DNA from: Streptomyces tibetensis
Lineage (GTDB): Bacteria > Actinomycetota > Actinomycetes > Streptomycetales > Streptomycetaceae
Direction of reading: 5' to 3'
Assembly: GCF_007655005.1 (NCBI RefSeq)
Contig: NZ_SZVW01000005.1
Span: forward strand, 186,001-250,000
Length of the DNA: 64,000 bases
Both the position numbers and the translations under genes were made by a program. The notes below the pieces were generated by a model. The model was not told where the DNA came from. It did no database searches and saw only the letters and a list, made by a program, of their open reading frames with translations. The number at the start of each line of letters is the position of its first letter. Position 1 is the stretch's first letter. Below are positions 9,318-17,674 of the stretch, one piece after another.

Positions 9318-10016
9318 ATGCGTGAGGGGTACGAGGGGACGGGACCCGGGGCCATCACCCCGGACGGCTGCGCGGTGGAGCTGTACTCCCGCCTGCCCAT
9401 CGGGGACGAACCGGATGTCATCGCGGCGGCGGTCCCCGAGGGCGCCCGCATTCTGGAGCTCGGCAGTGGGGTGGGACGCATGACCCACGCACTGCTGGAG
9501 CGGGGATTCACGGTCACGGCGGTGGACGAGTCCGCCCCCATGCTGGAGCGCGTGCGCGGAGCGCGGACGATATGCGCCCCGATCGAGGAGCTGGCTCTGG
9601 GCGAGACGTTCGACGTGGTGCTGCTGGCGTCGTTCCTCGTGCACGCGGGAGATGTCGAGGTGCGGCGCGGCTTGCTGCGCACCTGCGTGCGCCATGTGGC
9701 GAGAGGCGGCTGCGTGCTGATCCAGCGGGAGGGCGAGGACTACCACGAGAACGTGCCGCGCGAGCGCAAGGACCCCAGCGGCTTCACCGTGCGGATCGCG
9801 TCGTCGGAGCCGGTCGGCGACGGAGTCAATTCGGTGCGCGCGGAGTACGAGTTCCCGGACGCGGTCTGGACCCAGACGTTCCGCGCGCGCCCCCTGACCC
9901 AGGAGCAGTTCGAGGAGGCGCTGGAGGAAGCGGGACTGAAGGTGGACCGCTATCTGACGGAGGATGGAATATGGGCACGGGCGGTGCCGACGGGCGAGGC
10001 CACCGGGAGTGTGTGA
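9318..10016 (+). CDS. class I SAM-dependent methyltransferase, paired with a kinase-like gene
   Basis: A 232-residue methyltransferase with motif I ILELGSGVGRMTHALLERGF near residue 45, an acidic loop VTAVDESAPM and a motif IV-like FDVVLLASFLVH. The C-terminal half has VRAEYEFPDAVWTQTF. Three in-frame ATGs (9306, 9312, 9318) are possible. I prefer 9318 because GGAG at 9308-9311 then sits six bases upstream. Its 3' end overlaps the following kinase-like gene, so the two are probably translationally coupled. The substrate is unknown; it could be a small molecule or tRNA. Confidence 0.8.
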   Translation: MREGYEGTGPGAITPDGCAVELYSRLPIGDEPDVIAAAVPEGARILELGSGVGRMTHALLERGFTVTAVDESAPMLERVRGARTICAPIEELALGETFDVVLLASFLVHAGDVEVRRGLLRTCVRHVARGGCVLIQREGEDYHENVPRERKDPSGFTVRIASSEPVGDGVNSVRAEYEFPDAVWTQTFRARPLTQEQFEEALEEAGLKVDRYLTEDGIWARAVPTGEATGSV

Positions 10017-11070
10017 AAGCCGGCTCGGGGGAGTGGAATCAGGGCGCCTGAGCCGGTACGACACGGTTGCGACCTCCCTGGCGCTGCTCGGGGACGCCGA
10101 ACTACACGAACTGGTGGACTCAGCCCAGCCGTTGGGCGCTGGCATCGGCGGGAAATCGGCCCGGCTCGACGTGTCCGGCACACCGGTCTTCGTGAAGCGC
10201 GTCCCCCTCACGGACCTGGAGCAGCGGCCGGAACACCACCGCTCGACGGCCAACGTGTTCGGACTGCCCATGGTCTGCCAGTACGGCATCGGCGGGCCCG
10301 CGTTCGGGGCGTGGCGGGAGGTCGCCGCCCACACCATGAGCACGAACTGGGCACTGTCCGGACAGTTCCAGGGCTCTCCGCTGATGTACCACTGGAGAGT
10401 GCTGCCGGACGAGGCGCCCCACCAGGCGGAGGAGCTCGCCGATGTGGAGAAGGTCGTGGCCTACTGGGGAGGGAGCGCGGCGGTGAGACGGCGGGTCGAG
10501 GCACTGCAGCAGTCCTCGGCGAGCGTCGCGCTCTTCCTCGAGTACCTACCCCGGACCCTGCACGCCTGGCTCACGGAGCAGATGCGGGCCGGTGACGAGG
10601 CGCTCGACCGGGCGTGTGCCTTCGTGGAGAAGGAACTGACGTCCGGCACGTCCTTCATGAACAGCCGTGGGCTGCTCCATTTCGACGCCCACTTCGAGAA
10701 CATCCTCACCGACGGTCGGCGACTGTACTTCGCCGACTACGGCCTGGCCCTCTCCACCCGCTTCGACCTGACGCCCGCCGAGGCCGACTTCTACGCCGAG
10801 CACGACGCCTACGACCGCTGCTACACGGCCAGTTACCTCGTCAACTGGCTGATCACCGCCCTGTACTGCGGGGACTGGGAGGTTCGTGGAGAGCTGATAA
10901 AAGCGTGGACCCAAGGGAGGGCACCGGCCGGAGCGCCGCCAGGGACAGCCGAGGTCCTCGCCCGCAACGCCCCGGTCGCGGCTGTGATGACCGACTTCTA
11001 CCGCACCCTCCAGGAGGAAAGCCGGGCGACCCCCTACCCGAGGGAGAGGCTCCATCTGCTCAGTCCGTGA
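10009..11070 (+). CDS. protein kinase-like / aminoglycoside phosphotransferase-fold protein
   Basis: A protein of about 353 residues with the catalytic core of the kinase/APH superfamily: HFDAHFEN (His224, Asp226, Asn231) followed by ADYGLAL (metal-binding Asp243 of a DYG in place of DFG). A nucleotide-binding Lys is probably in GTPVFVKRVPL. The N-terminal glycine loop is weak (GAGIGGKSARL). The start is uncertain: GTG 10009 overlaps the methyltransferase stop by 8 bp and has GAGG about ten bases upstream; GTG 10033 is an alternative. It could phosphorylate a small molecule or a protein; nothing here decides that. Confidence 0.75.
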   Translation: MCESRLGGVESGRLSRYDTVATSLALLGDAELHELVDSAQPLGAGIGGKSARLDVSGTPVFVKRVPLTDLEQRPEHHRSTANVFGLPMVCQYGIGGPAFGAWREVAAHTMSTNWALSGQFQGSPLMYHWRVLPDEAPHQAEELADVEKVVAYWGGSAAVRRRVEALQQSSASVALFLEYLPRTLHAWLTEQMRAGDEALDRACAFVEKELTSGTSFMNSRGLLHFDAHFENILTDGRRLYFADYGLALSTRFDLTPAEADFYAEHDAYDRCYTASYLVNWLITALYCGDWEVRGELIKAWTQGRAPAGAPPGTAEVLARNAPVAAVMTDFYRTLQEESRATPYPRERLHLLSP

Positions 11071-11129
11071 CCGGTCGGGCGGGGCCGGCAGCGCCGCGGT
11101 GACTATTCCGCTTCACCTTCCCCCGCGGC

Positions 11130-11155
11130 GATGAGTTCCGGAGCGAGGGCCGGTC
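11130..11155 (+). promoter_or_regulatory. bipartite promoter-like motif shared with the DUF899 gene
   Basis: GATGAGTTCCG at 11130-11140, nine bases, then CCGGTC at 11150-11155, 46 bp before the DoxX start. The same two blocks occur with identical spacing at 24387-24412 upstream of the DUF899 gene. The GTC-containing second block and fixed spacing suggest an ECF-type sigma factor promoter; the factor is unidentified. Confidence 0.55.
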
Positions 11156-11200
11156 TACCCCTCCGACACAACCACGGACCGCTCTGACCAGGAGACCTTC

Positions 11201-11677
11201 ATGTCCGAGAACACCGCTGCCGCCCCGACTGGCTCCGCCCCGACTGGCTCCGCCCCGGCCGGCGTCGTCATCGCCGAGTCCGCGACCGCTCGCGGGCGGC
11301 GTGCGCGAATCGCCCTGCGCGCTCTGCAGGTGCTGCTCGCCCTCTTCTACGCGATCGCGAGCGCCCTGCCCAAGCTGATCGGACACGAGTCGGCTGCCGA
11401 GTCGTTCGAGCGGCTCGGCTGGAGCAGCGCGGGGATGTACACCATCGGGGCGCTCGAACTGGCCGGGGCGATCGCGCTGTTGATCCCGGTCCTCCAGTCG
11501 GTGGCGGCGATGGCGCTGAGCGCGCTGATGGTGGGCGCGTTCATCGTGCAGACAACCGTCTTCGACGGGCAGTACGCGGCGACGCCGGTGATCCTGCTCG
11601 TGCCGCTCACCCTCATAGCGTGGGCGCGGCGGCGGCACAATGCGGACCTGCTCCGGCTGCTGCGACGTCGGGTGTGA
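11201..11677 (+). CDS. DoxX family membrane protein
   Basis: A 158-residue integral membrane protein with four predicted helices (residues about 35-55, 72-95, 98-117 and 121-140), typical of the DoxX/DoxD-like family. A short imperfect repeat encodes PTGSAPTGSAPAG in the N-terminal tail. The ATG start has CAGGAG 10-15 bases upstream. DoxX proteins are linked to redox or thiol stress in actinobacteria, but the function of this member is unknown. The shared promoter-like motif upstream suggests induction together with the DUF899 gene. Confidence 0.85.
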   Translation: MSENTAAAPTGSAPTGSAPAGVVIAESATARGRRARIALRALQVLLALFYAIASALPKLIGHESAAESFERLGWSSAGMYTIGALELAGAIALLIPVLQSVAAMALSALMVGAFIVQTTVFDGQYAATPVILLVPLTLIAWARRRHNADLLRLLRRRV

Positions 11678-11751
11678 CCGGCCGCGTCTCGGCTCGCCCA
11701 TGGTGCCCTGCCCACCGCCCCTCCCAGGGCCGGCCCGCCCGTGCCGCTCGG

Positions 11752-12357
11752 TCAGGGCCTCGGTGTGGCCGAGCCCCTGCCGAAGGCTCCGCCGCCGGGA
11801 ACAGGCCCGGGGCCGGACACGCTGCCGGGGCCCGTAGAACCGCGGAGGCGTTCCATTTCGCGGCGGTCCCGCTTGGTCGGGCGGCCTGCGCCGCGGTCGC
11901 GGATGCCGGCCGGGGCGACGGCCTCGCGGGGCGGGGGCGGCGGGGAGTTGTCGATGTAGCACTGGGTGGCCACCGGGGCGCCGACCCGCTTGCGGATCAG
12001 CCGCGTGACGATGACGACCCGTTCGCGGCCTTCGTGCCGCAGGCGCACCTCGTCACCCACGCGGACGGCGTGTGCGGGCTTCACACGCTCGCCGTTGACG
12101 CGGACGTGGCCGCCCCGGCAGGCGGTGGCTCCCATGGAGCGGCTCTTGACGAGGCGTACGGACCAGATCCAGCTGTCGACGCGGACGGTGGTACTCGCCT
12201 GTGGGCCCGCGGCCTCGGCAGCGGTGATCGCCGCGGCGACCTTCGGATCCAGAGGCCGGGCATCGCTCCCCTCGGAGGTGCCGACGGGCGTGGGGGATCC
12301 GGGCGCCGTGTCTTCCGTCCCGTCCGTCCTGTCGTGCTGCGCACCCTGAGAAGCCAT
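11752..12357 (-). CDS. S4 domain RNA-binding protein (HslR/Hsp15-like)
   Basis: A 201-residue protein with a central S4 RNA-binding domain: VRVDSWIWSVRLVKSRSMGA, then GGHVRVNGERVKPAHAVRVGDEV (residues about 57-105). In E. coli, Hsp15 binds stalled 50S subunits through this domain. The N-terminal 55 residues are acidic and low-complexity; the C-terminal region is Pro/Gly/Arg-rich. The start is the ATG at 12357; the frame is open further upstream but that extension crosses the promoter region of the divergent regulator. No close operon partner. Confidence 0.85.
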   Translation of the reverse strand: MASQGAQHDRTDGTEDTAPGSPTPVGTSEGSDARPLDPKVAAAITAAEAAGPQASTTVRVDSWIWSVRLVKSRSMGATACRGGHVRVNGERVKPAHAVRVGDEVRLRHEGRERVVIVTRLIRKRVGAPVATQCYIDNSPPPPPREAVAPAGIRDRGAGRPTKRDRREMERLRGSTGPGSVSGPGPVPGGGAFGRGSATPRP

Positions 12358-12496
12358 GCCCTCGACCTTAGCTCTCTGGGAGCCCTCCGCGGAGCCCTCC
12401 GAGTGCCTCCGTGAGCCCTTCGAGAGCTTCTCCGAATCGCCCCCGCGGGATGGTTCCTCGCACCTGGGGCCGCCGAGGAACCCACTCCACCAAAGA

Positions 12497-12511
12497 AGTT
12501 TTGCAAAAACT
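12497..12511. promoter_or_regulatory. inverted repeat, probable operator of the ArsR-like regulator
   Basis: AGTTTTGCAAAAACT is a 15-bp palindrome (6-bp arms, 3-base centre), conspicuously AT-rich for this genome, 37 bp before the ATG of the winged-helix regulator. It is a natural site for autoregulation of the regulator-exporter operon. Confidence 0.65.
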
Positions 12512-12548
12512 GTTCTGCTAAGTGCCCCCGGCCGCCTAACCTCCCGCC

Positions 12549-13166
12549 ATGGACAGCGACGAGCACAGGCGCCTACTCGATCCCGAGCGCGACACCGCCG
12601 CACTAAAGGCCCTGACCCACCCCCTGCGCATCCGGTTGCTCGGGCTGCTGCGGCAGGAGGGGCCCGCCACGGCGAGCGAGCTGGCCGCGCAGACGGGGGA
12701 GTCGTCGGCGTCGACCAGCTATCACCTGCGGGTGCTGGCGAAGTACGCGTTCATCGCCGAGGCCGAGCACCGCGACGGGCGGGAGCGGCGCTGGCGGGCG
12801 CTGCACACCCTCACGTCCTGGAGCAACGAGACGATGGAGTCCACCGCCGCGGGCCGGGCCTTCGTCAGCCTCTCGCGGCGGCAACAGGTCGAGCACCTGG
12901 AGAGTTCCCTCGCCCGGCACGAGTCGGACCTGGCGGCCGGGCGTCTCGGCCAGGAGTGGGTGGAGCCGTCCGGGATCAGCGACTCCATGCCCCGGCTGAC
13001 GGCCCGGTCGCTCACGGAGCTCTGGGACACCGTGGCCCGGAAGCTGGATGAGCTGACGGCCCGGGACGCCGACGACCCGCGCGCCGAACACGTGGTGCTC
13101 CTCACCGCCGGGCTGCCGCTCGCCCCGCCCGACCGTGGGGACACGGGCCGGCAGGGCGCCTCATGA
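12549..13166 (+). CDS. ArsR-like winged-helix transcriptional regulator
   Basis: A 205-residue regulator with an N-terminal winged helix-turn-helix (residues about 17-85: ALTHPLRIRLLGLLRQEGPA, ELAAQTGESSASTSYHLRVL) and a helical C-terminal half unlike classical short ArsR proteins. No metal-binding Cys motif is visible, so a small-molecule ligand or DNA binding alone is likelier. Its stop codon overlaps the start of the MFS transporter gene (ATGA), so the two form an operon, and it probably controls export through the palindrome at 12497. Confidence 0.85.
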   Translation: MDSDEHRRLLDPERDTAALKALTHPLRIRLLGLLRQEGPATASELAAQTGESSASTSYHLRVLAKYAFIAEAEHRDGRERRWRALHTLTSWSNETMESTAAGRAFVSLSRRQQVEHLESSLARHESDLAAGRLGQEWVEPSGISDSMPRLTARSLTELWDTVARKLDELTARDADDPRAEHVVLLTAGLPLAPPDRGDTGRQGAS

Positions 13167-14491
13167 CCGAGCTGCCGGAGGCGCGGACGGCTCGCCGACG
13201 GTACGTCACCGTCTGCGCGCTCCTGTGGCTGCCGTCGGGCCTCGGCCTGGCTTCGATGGTCCTGCTGCTGAGCGAGCGCGACATGTCCCTGGCCACGATC
13301 GCGGGGCTCTTCGCCGCCCACTCGCTCACCGTGGCCGCGCTGGAGCTGCCCACGGGCGGACTCTCCGATGTCCTTGGGCGCCGGCCGGTCCTGGCCGTGG
13401 CCGGGGTGCTCAACGTGGTCGCCTGCGTCCTGGTCGGCCTCGGCACCACCGCGTGGGTGCTCAGCGCCGGCATGGTGCTCATGGGGGCGGCCCGGGCCCT
13501 GTCCAGCGGCACCGCCGAGGCCTGGTACGTCGACACCGTCCAGGAGTGCTCCGGCCCGGACGCCGAGCTGCGCACGGGCCTGGCCAGGGGCGGCTCCGCG
13601 ACGTCCGCCGCGCTCGCGGTCGGCATGCTGCTCGGTGGTGCCCTGCCCTGGCTCCTCGGTCTGGGGCCCGACCTCGGCGCCCGGCTGAGCGAGGCGACGT
13701 CCGGTGCGGTGCTTCCCCTGTCTGTTCCGATGCTGCTGGGCGCCGCCGTCAGGGTCGCCCTCGTCTGCTACGTGCTGACCGTCCTGCGGGAGCCGCCGCG
13801 GCCGCCGGCCACTCTGCGTTCCGTGCTGCGGGGCGTCCCGGTCACCGTCCTGGGCGGACTGCGGCTGGGCGGCAGCGACGCACTGGTGCGCCGGATCCTG
13901 CTCACCGCCGCGGCCGTCGGCAGCGCCCTCGCCACCATCGAACTGCTCATACCGGGCCGTACCGTCGAGCTGACCGGAGCGCCGGGCTCCGGAGCGATGG
14001 TGTACGCCGCGCTCTCCTGCGTGGGGTTCGCCTGCAACGGTGTCGGCAGCCACCTCGCGCCGCTCACCGCCCGGGTCGCGGGCAGTGGCGAGCGGGCCGT
14101 GCTGGTCTGTCTCGGCACCGGGGCGACCGGCCTGCTGCTGCTCGCCGTCACCGCGCCCTCGGCGCACCCGGCGGCCACGGCCCTGGCGGTCGTCGGCTTC
14201 TGCCTGCTCTACCTCGGCATCGGTGCCGCGTCCCCGAACCAGAACGACCTCCTGCACCGCCGCGTCGCCGGGGCGGGCCGGGCCACCGCCCTGTCCGTCC
14301 AGTCGCTCGCCCTGCAGCTGGCCGGCGCGCTGATCGGACTCGTCGTCGGGGCGATGCGGCCGGGCCCGCTGCCATGGCTGCTGACCGGAGCGCTGCTGCT
14401 GTCCGGGGCCCTGCTCTGGCTGCGCCGCGCCGGCGCACGGCCCGCGCCGGGCACGACCATCGCCTCGGGCTCGCCTGCCGGCAAGTCCTGA
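13163..14491 (+). CDS. MFS transporter
   Basis: A 442-residue major facilitator with about 12 transmembrane helices. The motif A-like loop GGLSDVLGRRPVLAVAG lies between helices 2 and 3, and there is a central cytoplasmic loop near residues 200-225. It starts inside the stop codon of the winged-helix regulator, so synthesis of the two is coupled. This is the common arrangement for a regulated drug or metabolite exporter. The substrate cannot be read from the sequence. Confidence 0.88.
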   Translation: MTELPEARTARRRYVTVCALLWLPSGLGLASMVLLLSERDMSLATIAGLFAAHSLTVAALELPTGGLSDVLGRRPVLAVAGVLNVVACVLVGLGTTAWVLSAGMVLMGAARALSSGTAEAWYVDTVQECSGPDAELRTGLARGGSATSAALAVGMLLGGALPWLLGLGPDLGARLSEATSGAVLPLSVPMLLGAAVRVALVCYVLTVLREPPRPPATLRSVLRGVPVTVLGGLRLGGSDALVRRILLTAAAVGSALATIELLIPGRTVELTGAPGSGAMVYAALSCVGFACNGVGSHLAPLTARVAGSGERAVLVCLGTGATGLLLLAVTAPSAHPAATALAVVGFCLLYLGIGAASPNQNDLLHRRVAGAGRATALSVQSLALQLAGALIGLVVGAMRPGPLPWLLTGALLLSGALLWLRRAGARPAPGTTIASGSPAGKS

Positions 14492-14493
14492 GC

Positions 14494-14656
14494 GTTGTGC
14501 CCCGGTGAGGGAAGTGGTCCCTGCCGCCCCTACCGTCGTGCCCCGGTGAGGAAGGTGGTCCCAGCCGTCCTGCCGTTGTGCCCCGGTGAGGAAGGTGGTC
14601 CCAGCCGCTCCTGCCGTTGTGCCCCGGTGAGGGAAGTGGCCCCCGCCGCCCCTACC
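14494..14656. repeat. 41-bp tandem repeat, 4 copies, ending in the udg promoter
   Basis: Units start at 14494, 14535, 14575 and 14616 (40-41 bp; each begins GTYGTGCCCCGGTGAGG). The last base of unit 4 is nine bases before the uracil-DNA glycosylase ATG. Units 1 and 4 end in CCTACC and are followed by GT, giving TACCGT; units 2 and 3 give TGCCGT. TACCGT before the ATG is a plausible -10 element of a leaderless promoter, so the array looks like amplification of the promoter segment. Confidence 0.85.
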
Positions 14657-14664
14657 GTGGAGTG

Positions 14665-15396
14665 ATGGACGCCAGCGGCCTTCCCCTCCTCGACCGGCGC
14701 ATCGCGGACTGCAGGGCCTGCCCGCGGCTCGTCTCCTGGCGCGAGGAGGTGGCCCGGACCAAACGGGCCGCCTTCGCGGACTGGACGTACTGGGGCCGGC
14801 CGGTGCCCGGTTTCGGGCCGGCGGACGCCCGGCTGCTGATCGTCGGACTCGCCCCCGCCGCGCACGGCGGCAACCGCACCGGCCGGATGTTCACCGGCGA
14901 CCGCTCCGGGGACGTGCTCTACGAGGCGCTGTACGACGTGGGCCTCGCCTCCCAGCCGACCGCCGTGCACGCCCATGACGGCCTGGAGTTGCACGGCGTG
15001 CGCGTCACCTCGCCCGTGCACTGCGCCCCGCCCGCCAACAAACCCACCCCCGAGGAGCGGGACACCTGCCGTCCCTGGTTCGTGCAGGAACTGCGGCTGC
15101 TGCGCCCGACGCTGCGGGCCGTGGTCGTACTGGGCGCTTTCGGCTGGCAGGCCGCACTGCCCGCGTTCGCCGAGGCCGGCTGGTCCGTGCCCCGGCCGCG
15201 CCCCGCCTTCTCCCACGGCGCCCGGTTCCACCTCGACGGCCTGGAGCTCTTCGGCTGCTTCCACGTCAGCCAGCGCAACACCTTCACCGGCCGGCTCACC
15301 CCCACCATGCTGCGCGACGTCCTGCGGACGGCCGGACGGGCGGCGGAGCTGACGACCCGGGGCGGTCAGGAAGCGGATGCTTCCCCAGGCGACTGA
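14665..15396 (+). CDS. uracil-DNA glycosylase, family 5 (UDGb)
   Basis: A 243-residue family 5 uracil-DNA glycosylase of the base excision repair pathway. The signature GLAPAAHGGNRTGRMFTGD is near residues 62-80, and HVSQRNTFTGRLT is the second active-site segment. Fe-S cluster cysteines are likely the pair in CRACPRL near the N-terminus plus the later pair in VHCAPPANKPTPEERDTC. The ATG at 14665 sits directly after the repeat array. The 3' end overlaps the convergent GntR regulator by 31 bp. Confidence 0.92.
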   Translation: MDASGLPLLDRRIADCRACPRLVSWREEVARTKRAAFADWTYWGRPVPGFGPADARLLIVGLAPAAHGGNRTGRMFTGDRSGDVLYEALYDVGLASQPTAVHAHDGLELHGVRVTSPVHCAPPANKPTPEERDTCRPWFVQELRLLRPTLRAVVVLGAFGWQAALPAFAEAGWSVPRPRPAFSHGARFHLDGLELFGCFHVSQRNTFTGRLTPTMLRDVLRTAGRAAELTTRGGQEADASPGD

Positions 15397-16049
15397 GGAG
15401 CGGCCTCCTCGCCGAACAGGTGGCGGACCGTGGAGCGGTAGTTGGTCCGCACATGCGTCAGCGCGTGCGCGCGGGCCCGGTCCGGGTCGCCCGAGGCGAT
15501 GGCCTCGTACAGCTCGCGGTGTTCCACGAGGAGCTGGGGCCACTCCTCGTTGCGCCGGGTCATCCAGCGCAGCCGCCCGGCGACCGGTTCCAGGGCCTCG
15601 GTCAGCAGGCTGTTGCCGGCCATCGCCACGATGCGGTCGTGCAGCCGGCTGTTGATGTCGGTGATCGCCTCGGCGTCCCCGGCCTCGGTGGCGGCGGCCG
15701 CGCGGTCGATCAGCTCTTGGACCGCGGCCAGGTCCTCGGGGGTCGCGCGGGACGCGGCGAGTCCGGCGGCGTAGACCTCCAGGGCTTCTCGCAGTTCGAA
15801 CAGTTCCTTGACGTCGGTCGGTGTGAGACGGCGTACTACCGTGCGGCGGGGCGTCTCGAAGTGGACGAAGCCCTCGGCCACGAGGGCCCGGATCGCCTCC
15901 CGGACCGGCACGCGCGAGACGCCGAAACGCTCCGCCAGCTCGCGTTCGACGAGGCGGTCGCCGGGAAGCAGGCTGCCCGCGATGATCTGCTGCCGCAGCT
16001 CGGACGTGACGCGTTCACGCACCGCTCCCAGGGGTTCGATCTTCGTCAT
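15366..16049 (-). CDS. GntR family regulator (FadR/FCD subfamily)
   Basis: A 227-residue regulator with an N-terminal winged helix (residues about 8-75, LPGDRLVERELAERFGVSRVPVREAIRAL) and a C-terminal FCD helical bundle with likely metal-binding residues (for example the INSRLHDRIVAMAGN stretch). An ATG three codons further upstream (16058) is an alternative start. It diverges from the NCS1 symporter-racemase operon, and the palindrome at 16142 is the likely binding site. It is therefore probably a repressor that responds to the transported nitrogen compound. Confidence 0.9.
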   Translation of the reverse strand: MTKIEPLGAVRERVTSELRQQIIAGSLLPGDRLVERELAERFGVSRVPVREAIRALVAEGFVHFETPRRTVVRRLTPTDVKELFELREALEVYAAGLAASRATPEDLAAVQELIDRAAAATEAGDAEAITDINSRLHDRIVAMAGNSLLTEALEPVAGRLRWMTRRNEEWPQLLVEHRELYEAIASGDPDRARAHALTHVRTNYRSTVRHLFGEEAAPQSPGEASAS

Positions 16050-16141
16050 GCAGCCCATCTTCGCCGACCCGAGGGGTCTTTTACGGAGCGTTAACAGGAG
16101 CGATATCCGTCAGAACTGTTGACGGCGAGACCATGGCGGCA

Positions 16142-16157
16142 GTTTGGTATACCAAAC
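16142..16157. promoter_or_regulatory. perfect 16-bp palindrome, GntR/FadR-type operator
   Basis: GTTTGGTATACCAAAC is a perfect palindrome 60 bp upstream of the NCS1 symporter start. FadR-subfamily operators often have the form TNGTNNNACNA, which the core TGGTATACCA matches. TTGACG at 16119-16124 could be a -35 element whose -10 would fall in the palindrome, so binding would block transcription. Confidence 0.8.
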
Positions 16158-16217
16158 ACGCTCGCCGTGCAGCTCCCCGCAGCGCAGCCCTCCGTCGTCC
16201 CTTGCTCTGGAGGCCCC

Positions 16218-17669
16218 GTGTCCCTCGCCGATCGTGCCGCACCCACCGGCACCCCTGCATTCGTCCCCGATCCCCGGCTCACCAACGAAGACCTCGCGCC
16301 CGCCGGCAAGCGCAACTGGAAGGTCTTCGACCTCTTCGCCATGTGGATGTCCGACGTCCACAACCTCGGCAACTACACCTTCGCCGCCGGACTGCTCTTC
16401 CTGGGCATGAACGTCTGGCAGATCTTCACGTCCCTGCTCGTCGGGTTCGTGATCATCTACATCGGCATGAACTGGATGGGGAAGATCGGCCAGCGCCACG
16501 GCGTGCCCTTCCCGGTGGTCAGCCGCATCGCCTTCGGCATCTGGGGCGCCAACATCCCGGCGCTGATCAGGGCCGTGATCGCCATCATGTGGTACGGCAT
16601 CCAGACCTACCTCGCCTCCGTCGCCGTCAACGTGATGCTGCTGGCGGCCTGGCCCGGCCTGGAGTCGTGGACGCACAACTCCTTCCTCGGCCTGGACGCG
16701 CTCGGCTGGGTCTCCTTCATCGCCCTGTGGCTGGTCCAGGCGGCGATCATCAGCAGGGGCATGGAGTCGGTGCGCAAGTTCCAGGACTTCTGCGGCCCGG
16801 CGATCTGGCTCGTGATGATCGCGCTGGCCGTCTGGATCCTCGCCAAGGCCGGCTGGACGATCTCGCTCACCTCGACCCCGCACCCGGTGTCGGTCGGCGA
16901 GCAGTGGCGCCAGTGGTTCGGCGCGATCGGCCTGGTCCTCGCCACGTACGGCACCCTGATGCTCAACTTCTGCGACTTCTCCCGCTTCGCTCCCGACTAC
17001 AAGTCCGTCAAGCGCGGCAACTTCTGGGGCCTGCCCATCAACTCCACGGCCTTCGTGATCGTGTCGGTCATCGTCACCGCCGGCGCGTTCGAGGTCTTCG
17101 GCAAGGAGATCACCGACCCCGCCTACCTCGTCGCCGAGATCGGCAACACGTGGGTGCTGGTGGTGGGCGCTCTGACCTTCGCCATCGCCACCATGGGCGT
17201 CAACATCGTCGCCAACTTCGTCTCACCGGCGTACGACCTGGCCAATGTGTGGCCGCAGAAGATCACCTTCAAGGTCGGCGGCATGATCAGCACCGTCGCG
17301 GCGCTGCTCGTCACCCCCTGGAACCTCTTCTCCAACCCGACCGTCGTGAACTACTTCCTCGGCGGCCTCGGCGCCTTCCTCGGGCCGCTGTTCGGCGTGA
17401 TCATGGTCGACTACTACTGGGTCAAGCGCGGCCGCGTGAACGTCGACGAGCTCTTCGACGCGTCTCCGGGTGCCCGCTACCACTACCGCAAGGGCTTCAA
17501 CCCCAAGGCCCTGTGGGCGTTCCTGCCCGCGGCCGGTGTCGCGGCGGTGCTCGCGCTGGTGAAGACCTTCAGCGACGTCGCCCCGTACTCCTGGTTCATC
17601 GGCACGGCACTCGCCGCCGGGCTGTACGCGGTCCTGTGCCGTCCCGAGCGCGCCACCGCGGAGGTCTGA
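16218..17669 (+). CDS. NCS1 family nucleobase/hydantoin/allantoin symporter
   Basis: A 483-residue membrane transporter of the nucleobase:cation symporter-1 family, about 12 transmembrane helices. Family signatures include NEDLAPAGKRNWKVFDLFAM, WMSDVHNLGNYTFAAG, YGTLMLNFCDFSRF and the late MVDYYWVKRGRVNVDELF. The GTG at 16218 has CTGGAGG five bases upstream. It is followed five bases later by a racemase-family gene, and the pairing suggests uptake of hydantoins or related nitrogen heterocycles. Relatives also carry cytosine, uracil or allantoin, so the substrate is open. Confidence 0.9.
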   Translation: MSLADRAAPTGTPAFVPDPRLTNEDLAPAGKRNWKVFDLFAMWMSDVHNLGNYTFAAGLLFLGMNVWQIFTSLLVGFVIIYIGMNWMGKIGQRHGVPFPVVSRIAFGIWGANIPALIRAVIAIMWYGIQTYLASVAVNVMLLAAWPGLESWTHNSFLGLDALGWVSFIALWLVQAAIISRGMESVRKFQDFCGPAIWLVMIALAVWILAKAGWTISLTSTPHPVSVGEQWRQWFGAIGLVLATYGTLMLNFCDFSRFAPDYKSVKRGNFWGLPINSTAFVIVSVIVTAGAFEVFGKEITDPAYLVAEIGNTWVLVVGALTFAIATMGVNIVANFVSPAYDLANVWPQKITFKVGGMISTVAALLVTPWNLFSNPTVVNYFLGGLGAFLGPLFGVIMVDYYWVKRGRVNVDELFDASPGARYHYRKGFNPKALWAFLPAAGVAAVLALVKTFSDVAPYSWFIGTALAAGLYAVLCRPERATAEV

Positions 17670-17674
17670 GAGAC

